64,000 nt of DNA. Origin: an uncultured Paraprevotella sp. (GTDB taxonomy: Bacteria; Bacteroidota; Bacteroidia; Bacteroidales; Bacteroidaceae). This document shows positions 59,231 through 64,000 of the stretch, one piece after another. The first letter of the stretch is position 1. Each line of letters begins with the position of its first letter. Under the pieces are notes generated by a model. That model worked only from the letters and a program-made list of their open reading frames with translations, was not told where the DNA came from and searched no databases. The DNA is taken from contig CALULQ010000006.1 in NCBI GenBank assembly GCA_944321525.1, positions 1 to 64,000 on the forward strand, written 5' to 3'. Both the position numbers and the translations under genes were made by a program.

Positions 59231-61054
59231 TTAATGTTTAATAGAACTTTCCATCTTGTTGATTACTTCCGTTGCGGCCGCATAAATCTTGTCCATCGTC
59301 TGCGAGGGGTCGCCCGGCGCGTAGCGCGCAAACTCACAATCGTTCATCACCTCCACGAGTCGTCGCACAAGTCCTTCATCAGCCCCTTTGGCCTGCAATT
59401 TCTCGCTGACGTTCTCCTTGTTCAGTTCGGCCGCCGGCAAGTTCAGCTTGTCGCCCACATATCCCCACAATGCCTTGAGCACTTCCTCGTAAAACTCAGC
59501 CGGCTTCCCTGCCTTCAGCAGCACCGCCGCCTGCTTCAGGCGCTTGGTGGCCGCCTTGCTGGCCTTCTTGTTGCGCATCTTGGCCACATTGGCGTTCTCC
59601 ATGGCCTTCTTGCGGAAAGCCACAATGAGCGCCACCAATGCCAACAGAGGAATGGCATAGCTCCACCAATAGGCCGCCGTGGCGAAATAGGCTTCACCGC
59701 GTTGGCGCATCTGCACGTCGCCTTGGTGGATGTAACGAATGTCGGAAGCCAGGAGCTCCACATCTTCCCGGTTGGTGAAATTGGTGCTTGTGCCCCCACC
59801 CTTGCCTTTGGCCACGCTGATGTCGAAACTTTCCGTCTTTACCGTCTTATAAGCTTTCGCTTCAGGGTCAAAGTAGCAGAAGTCCACGGCAGGAATGGTG
59901 TATTTCCCTTGATGGCGCGGAACGGCCAGGTAATCGAAAATCTTGTTGCCCGACGCACCGCTGCGGCCTACCTTCGTCTGATCCGTGACTTTGGGGTCGT
60001 AAGTCTCGAAATCCTTGGGGAACTCCACGGCCGGAGCCTTCATGAGTTTCATGTTCCCATTGCCAGACACCGTCAAGCGGAACGTGAGGGCATCATTGGC
60101 TTTCAAATCCTTAGGTGTGAGCGACGCACTGACGTTGAAACGCCCCACCGCACCCGAAAAGTTTTCCGGACGTGGCGCAGGCAAAGGGTCGACCTGAAGG
60201 GTGAGCGAAGGAGCCACAATGGTCTTCTTCACCTCCACCATCGCACTGCCGCCGTTAAAGAAGGCATCTATCGGGTCGATGTTGCGGTTTTGCTGTATGA
60301 CGATGCCCTCGAACTTGACGGATGGTATCGTGAGTTTCCCGCTGCGCTGCGGGAAAAGCACATATTGCCGCCAAACGACCGTGCCGTAGGAACGGCCGTT
60401 GTGGTTCTCCATCTTCAAACTTTTCTGCTGCGGAAGCTCGATTTCCTGAACGTGGAATCCTTCAAGGTCGGGGATTTCACCGGCCAGTTGCGAAAGGTTG
60501 ACCAAAGAGTAGACCTTGTATGTGAGCACCACGGCCTCTTGCTCATACACCCGGCTCTTGTTGGCCGTGACGGTAATGAACAAATCCTTGCCCGTAATCT
60601 TGGCCCCTGCGTCCTGCATCTGCATCCGTTCATGCCGGGAGCCGCCTTGCTGGGCGGACTGTCCGCCACCGCCGCTTCCGGGCACCACCTTTATCGTCAC
60701 CTTGTTGGACTTATATTGCTTTCCGCCCGACGTCACCGTTGCCGGCGGCAATATGAAGGTTCCCTCCTTGAGCGCGCTCAGGATGTAGGTGTAGGTGATG
60801 GAACTGCTCTGCGACGTGCGGCCGTTGATCATCTGAAAACTGCTCTGCGAAGAGCGGCTCGGCCCCATGTCGATGCTGAACCCCTCGAGTTCAGGCAGAT
60901 GGAAGTCGCTCACATCCTGCGTGTTCACCGTGAAACTGAGGCGAAACTGCTCGCCTTCCTCCACCACGTCGGGCGCGGTGGCCTTGACTTGTATGGCAGC
61001 CTGCGCACCCATGGCCAGCAAGCACATCCATAGCCCTATCAGAAATTTCTTCAT
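59231..61054 (-). CDS. batD: BatD: large exported protein with BatD domain
   Basis: A 607-residue protein. A signal peptide (MKKFLIGLWMCLLAMGAQAA) leads a long beta-rich periplasmic region with two related segments (FRLSFTVNTQDVSDFHLPELEGF; VVLTYKVYSLVNLSQLAGEIPDLEGF), which is the BatD pattern. A membrane helix at about 460-480 (WWSYAIPLLALVALIVAFRKK) is followed by a cytoplasmic helical tail. The ATG at 61054 is chosen over 61090, since the latter adds 12 polar residues before the signal. The Bat proteins act together at the membrane; their molecular role is still unresolved. Confidence 0.92.
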   Translation of the reverse strand: MKKFLIGLWMCLLAMGAQAAIQVKATAPDVVEEGEQFRLSFTVNTQDVSDFHLPELEGFSIDMGPSRSSQSSFQMINGRTSQSSSITYTYILSALKEGTFILPPATVTSGGKQYKSNKVTIKVVPGSGGGGQSAQQGGSRHERMQMQDAGAKITGKDLFITVTANKSRVYEQEAVVLTYKVYSLVNLSQLAGEIPDLEGFHVQEIELPQQKSLKMENHNGRSYGTVVWRQYVLFPQRSGKLTIPSVKFEGIVIQQNRNIDPIDAFFNGGSAMVEVKKTIVAPSLTLQVDPLPAPRPENFSGAVGRFNVSASLTPKDLKANDALTFRLTVSGNGNMKLMKAPAVEFPKDFETYDPKVTDQTKVGRSGASGNKIFDYLAVPRHQGKYTIPAVDFCYFDPEAKAYKTVKTESFDISVAKGKGGGTSTNFTNREDVELLASDIRYIHQGDVQMRQRGEAYFATAAYWWSYAIPLLALVALIVAFRKKAMENANVAKMRNKKASKAATKRLKQAAVLLKAGKPAEFYEEVLKALWGYVGDKLNLPAAELNKENVSEKLQAKGADEGLVRRLVEVMNDCEFARYAPGDPSQTMDKIYAAATEVINKMESSIKH

Positions 61055-61083
61055 ATCTGTATCTTTCGTCAGCTTATTCACTA

Positions 61084-61830
61084 CTACCATTGCTTTTCCA
61101 GTTTCCTGCGCCGTGGCTCGGCCATTGCCTTGCGGATACGCTCTTGCGTCTCTTTCTCGTCCTGCATGGCTGCGTTGAGCAACTGCTCGGCGTTTTCCTT
61201 CGACATGTTTTCTTCATTCTGCTGCGCCTGCTGCTGTTGCTGTTGTTGCTCTTTCTTGTCTTTGTCCTTCTGTTGGTCTTTCTTGTTACTGTTTTTCTGC
61301 TCCTCCTTGTTCTTGTCCTTGCCGTCTTTGTTTTCGTTTCCACCATTCTGCGGGTCTTGCTGAGGGTTGTTCTTCAGTTGATGCTGGCAGAGCACCAGAT
61401 TATAACGGCTTTCATTGTCGGCCGGATTCCGCCGCAAGGCGTTCTTATAACACTCAATAGCGGGACCGAACTGTTTCTGACTCTGAAGAATCACTCCCAT
61501 GTTGTGATAGATGGAAGCCAAGCGGCCTTTGTTGGTCTCCACCTTCACGGCTTGTTCGTAAGCCTGCATTGCCTCCTTGGGCTTCTGCTGCCGCAAGAGT
61601 GCATTGCCCAAGTTGAAATATGCCTGCGGGAAACGGCTGTCGGCCTCAATGGCCTTGCGATAGTCCACCTCGGCTTTGGTGTATGCACTGTCGCGATACA
61701 AGCGGTTTCCGCTTCTCAAGTAGTCGCGTCCCGTTCCTTTTTGGGCCCACAAAGCCGGCACCGACAAGACGCAAAGGCACAAGGCCAAACCATATTTGTA
61801 AATCCTACGCAACATATCTCCCTTCCTCAT
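61084..61830 (-). CDS. batC: BatC: TPR protein with Gln/Lys-rich tail
   Basis: A 248-residue exported protein. TPR units cover about 35-160 (YRKAIEADSRFPQAYFNLGNALLRQQKPKEAMQAYEQAV; ASIYHNMGVILQSQKQFGPAIECYKNALR). After that comes a low-complexity stretch of Gln, Lys, Asn and Asp (KDQQKDKDKKEQQQQQQQ) before a helical C-terminus (NAEQLLNAAMQDEKETQERIRKAM). Start at 61830 or the Met five codons on (61815). The stop of batB overlaps this start. Confidence 0.9.
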   Translation of the reverse strand: MRKGDMLRRIYKYGLALCLCVLSVPALWAQKGTGRDYLRSGNRLYRDSAYTKAEVDYRKAIEADSRFPQAYFNLGNALLRQQKPKEAMQAYEQAVKVETNKGRLASIYHNMGVILQSQKQFGPAIECYKNALRRNPADNESRYNLVLCQHQLKNNPQQDPQNGGNENKDGKDKNKEEQKNSNKKDQQKDKDKKEQQQQQQQAQQNEENMSKENAEQLLNAAMQDEKETQERIRKAMAEPRRRKLEKQW

Positions 61831-62849
61831 TTTCGAAACAACTTGATATTCTTAAACAACGGATTCTTGCGCTCCACGAGCAAGACATCCAGGACGAGCA
61901 GGAACAAGGCCAACAAGGCCACAGCCTGGAACTGCTCGTCGTATTCGGAATAGACGGCGCTCTCCATCTCAGCCTTGGCCAACTTGTCCACATAAGCCGA
62001 AAGCTGCTCACGGGCTGAGGAACTGTTGTCCACATAGATGTAAGCGCCTCCTCCTGCAGCAGCGATTTCACGACACATTTGCTCGTTCAGTTGAGAAACC
62101 ACTACGTTGCCACTGTTGTCCGTGATATATTGCGAACTGCCAGGCATCGGGATGGGCGCTCCCTGGGGAGAACCGACTCCCAGCACGTAGACCTTGATGC
62201 CACGCTCAGCAGCGGCCTTGGCCGCCTCCACCGCCCCTCCCTCGTTGTCCTCACCGTCCGTGATGACAAATATAGCCTTGCTGGCCTCTTGGTTGGGCGT
62301 AAAGCTCTTCATGGCCAAGTCTATGGCCTGCTTGATGTCGGTACCTTGGGTGGCAATCATGGATGGACTGATAGTCTCGAGAAACATCTTTGCAGACACG
62401 TAGTCGCTCGTAATAGGCAATTGGGTATAAGCCTCGCCGGCATACACGATGAGCCCAATCTTGTCGTCCGTCATTTTGTCCACGATACTGCTCACCAGCA
62501 TCTTCGACTTCTCCAAGCGATTGGGCGTCACATCTTCCGCCAGCATGGAGTTGGACACGTCCATGGCAATGATGGCCTCTATGCCTTGACGCTTGCGCGT
62601 CTCCAACTTTGTACCGAACTGCGGCCGCGCCAAAGTGAAAATCAACAGCGCCAACGCCCCCATCACCAACCACGCCTTCACTTCGCGACGGGCAGCAGAT
62701 ACGTCCGGCATCAGTTCTTTCAGCAAACCGACGTCGCCATAACGGCGCAACCGCTTCCGCCGATAAATATTGGTCACATAATGCAATCCTGCCAAACAAG
62801 GAATCAACAGGAGCAAATACAAATATAATGGTTCTTCGAAACGAAACAT
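61827..62849 (-). CDS. batB: BatB: von Willebrand A-domain membrane protein
   Basis: A 340-residue protein with N-terminal membrane segments (about 8-24 and 58-78) and a C-terminal one (AVALLALFLLVLDVLLV). The VWA domain has the metal site IIAMDVSNSMLAEDV (DxSxS) with FVITDGEDNEGG. The gene pair batA/batB encodes two similar VWA proteins. Start and stop overlap or abut the neighbours, as expected for the Bat operon. Confidence 0.94.
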   Translation of the reverse strand: MFRFEEPLYLYLLLLIPCLAGLHYVTNIYRRKRLRRYGDVGLLKELMPDVSAARREVKAWLVMGALALLIFTLARPQFGTKLETRKRQGIEAIIAMDVSNSMLAEDVTPNRLEKSKMLVSSIVDKMTDDKIGLIVYAGEAYTQLPITSDYVSAKMFLETISPSMIATQGTDIKQAIDLAMKSFTPNQEASKAIFVITDGEDNEGGAVEAAKAAAERGIKVYVLGVGSPQGAPIPMPGSSQYITDNSGNVVVSQLNEQMCREIAAAGGGAYIYVDNSSSAREQLSAYVDKLAKAEMESAVYSEYDEQFQAVALLALFLLVLDVLLVERKNPLFKNIKLFRK

Positions 62850-62861
62850 AATCGACTGTCT

Positions 62862-63860
62862 TTAAGGTATTCTCTTCAAAATGGTCGTCCGCAGCAAGAA
62901 TTCGAGCAAAAGACTTGCCAAGGCAATCCAAGCAAATAAAGCATAAGCCTCGTAGCGTTTGCTGTATTGCTTCACACTCAGTTTGGTCTTTTCCAACTGG
63001 TCGATGTCCTTATACACTTCTTCCAACTTTTTGTTGTCCGTGGCACGATAGAACTCTCCGTCCGTCTTTCCTGCAATCGCAGCCAAAGTCTTGGTGTCGA
63101 TTTCCACCGGGATGTTCAAGTACTGCACCGTCCCGGCCACCGGCATGGGATAGGGCGCCAATCCGTTGGTGCCCACACCGATGGTATAGACACGAATACC
63201 AAAACTTTTGGCTATCTCAGCAGCCGTCAATGGCGAAATGTCGCCCGCATTATTGGTTCCGTCCGTCAGCAAGATGATGACCTTGCTCTTGGCTTTGCTG
63301 TCCTTCAGGCGCGACACGGCATTGGCTATGCCCAACCCCACCGCAGTACCATCTTGTATCATGCCACGCTGTGCCATGTCGGCCCTCAGTCCGTGAAAGA
63401 GATTCAGCAATACAGCATGATCCGTGGTCATGGGGCACTGAGTAAAAGCCTCTGCGGCAAAAATAGTCAAACCGATATTGTCGTTCGGCCGGCCTGCGAT
63501 GAACTCCGACGCCACCTGCTTGGCGGCTTCCAGCCTGTTGGGCTTCAAATCCTCGGCCAGCATACTGGTGGACACGTCCACCGCCAACATGATATCAATG
63601 CCCTCCACTTCCGTATTCTTCCAGCTGTTGCTGGTTTGCGGGCGCGCCAAGACTACCACAATCATCACAAAAGCGACAAGACGCAAGATAAATGGAACGT
63701 GAATGAGATGGTTCTTATAACTTTTGGGCGCATAACGGTAGGCCGTAGTGTCGGGGACGCACAATGTGGGTTCCTTTTTCTTATTCTTCAGCACATACCA
63801 TAATATATAAGGTATGAGCAAAAATAACAGAAAGAAATATTCAATATTAGCAAACGTCAT
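62862..63860 (-). CDS. batA: BatA: von Willebrand A-domain membrane protein
   Basis: A 332-residue protein similar in layout to BatB. N-terminal membrane helix (EYFFLLFLLIPYILWYVL), second helix (RLVAFVMIVVVLARP), VWA metal site IMLAVDVSTSMLAEDL with IILLTDGTNNAGD, and a C-terminal helix. ATG 63860 is chosen because it starts the hydrophobic N-terminus; the frame extends upstream to 63932, overlapping the previous gene. Its VWA domain keeps all metal-binding positions I could check. Confidence 0.95.
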   Translation of the reverse strand: MTFANIEYFFLLFLLIPYILWYVLKNKKKEPTLCVPDTTAYRYAPKSYKNHLIHVPFILRLVAFVMIVVVLARPQTSNSWKNTEVEGIDIMLAVDVSTSMLAEDLKPNRLEAAKQVASEFIAGRPNDNIGLTIFAAEAFTQCPMTTDHAVLLNLFHGLRADMAQRGMIQDGTAVGLGIANAVSRLKDSKAKSKVIILLTDGTNNAGDISPLTAAEIAKSFGIRVYTIGVGTNGLAPYPMPVAGTVQYLNIPVEIDTKTLAAIAGKTDGEFYRATDNKKLEEVYKDIDQLEKTKLSVKQYSKRYEAYALFAWIALASLLLEFLLRTTILKRIP

Positions 63861-63873
63861 AATCCTACAGTTT

Positions 63874-64000
63874 TTAAACCACCAAATCGTACACCATCCA
63901 AAGAATCCATGCAAACAAGGCCACCGCGGCAAGCGTAAGGAGAATCAAAGCCAAGCGCATACTGAGCAACGTGCGACGGCTACGCTTCTGCTCCACCGTC
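63874..64000 (-). CDS. Partial membrane protein upstream of batA
   Basis: Only the C-terminal 41 residues are in the window, ending in TAA at 63876-63874. They start TVEQKRSRRTLLSMRL and end in a single membrane helix (ALILLTLAAVALFAWILWMVYDLVV). The stop is 13 bases before the batA ATG, so it is probably the preceding Bat-operon gene. In other Bacteroidota that place is held by a short membrane protein after MoxR and DUF58 genes. The family cannot be told from this fragment. Confidence 0.75.
   Translation of the reverse strand, partial: TVEQKRSRRTLLSMRLALILLTLAAVALFAWILWMVYDLVV

Noticed and set aside
1..64000. tRNA, rRNA or insertion sequence genes
   Set aside because: No cloverleaf-like stretch, rRNA segment or transposase was recognised by eye; a covariance-model scan would be needed to exclude a tRNA fully.

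Overview
The window reads as a high-GC member of the Bacteroidales (phylum Bacteroidota). Three things point there. Many genes carry TAnnTTTG promoter boxes (for example TAATTTTG, TATATTTG and TAACTTTG) just upstream of their starts. The families are Bacteroidota-typical: type IX secretion 'plug' protein, GldE, the BatABCDE (aerotolerance) cluster, fimbrillin/DUF3575/DUF5119 lipoproteins, 6-bladed beta-propeller lipoprotein and Porin_O_P. The gene orders mutY-ssb-gldE and trpBEG/DCFA also fit. The genus cannot be named from the sequence alone.

Layout. 1-3.7 kb: end of a phosphate permease (minus), then a T9SS plug-like protein, a D-2-hydroxyacid dehydrogenase and a TRIC/UPF0126 membrane protein (plus). 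4.2-6.4 kb: a minus-strand operon of a secreted protein, a PEPCK/HPrK-type P-loop kinase, an S26-type peptidase and PqqD. 6.7-13.2 kb: a minus-strand fimbrial locus (DUF3575, DUF5119, two fimbrillins). Its first gene is broken twice, and an (AT)13 tract sits in its putative promoter. 13.8-20.4 kb: a TetR-controlled efflux operon (tetR, tolC, membrane-fusion lipoprotein, double ABC ATPase, two ABC-2 permeases). 20.7-31.5 kb: proS, an OmpA-like lipoprotein, mtgA, a DUF1460 hydrolase, two uncharacterised genes, a phosphate-type porin, and a run of S41 protease, B3/B4-domain protein, secreted protein and transglutaminase-like protein. 31.6-40.1 kb: all seven trp genes in two blocks, trpBEG and trpDCFA. 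Each block has its own TAnnTTTG promoter, a WWW leader peptide and an attenuator hairpin, and a lipoprotein gene sits between the blocks. 40.1-48.8 kb: an AspT/YidE-type transporter, a methyltransferase, PPTase, gldE, ssb, mutY, HU, a 29-residue basic protein and RNase G. 49.1-56.7 kb: three tandem fasciclin-domain lipoproteins, each with its own promoter and terminator. 56.9-64 kb: GH25 lysozyme, then on the minus strand PAP2 phosphatase and batE, D, C, B, A, ending in a partial membrane protein.

Two layers overlie the genes. First, a nested palindromic element of about 72-94 bp (GTAC arms meeting at CTCGAG) occurs seven times, always between genes and roughly every 6-10 kb. Second, two surface-protein operons have simple-sequence tracts inside their promoters, (AT)13 for the fimbriae and G8 for the first fasciclin gene, which suggests phase-variable surface expression. 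The duplicated trp attenuator around an inserted gene is the clearest unusual regulatory arrangement.
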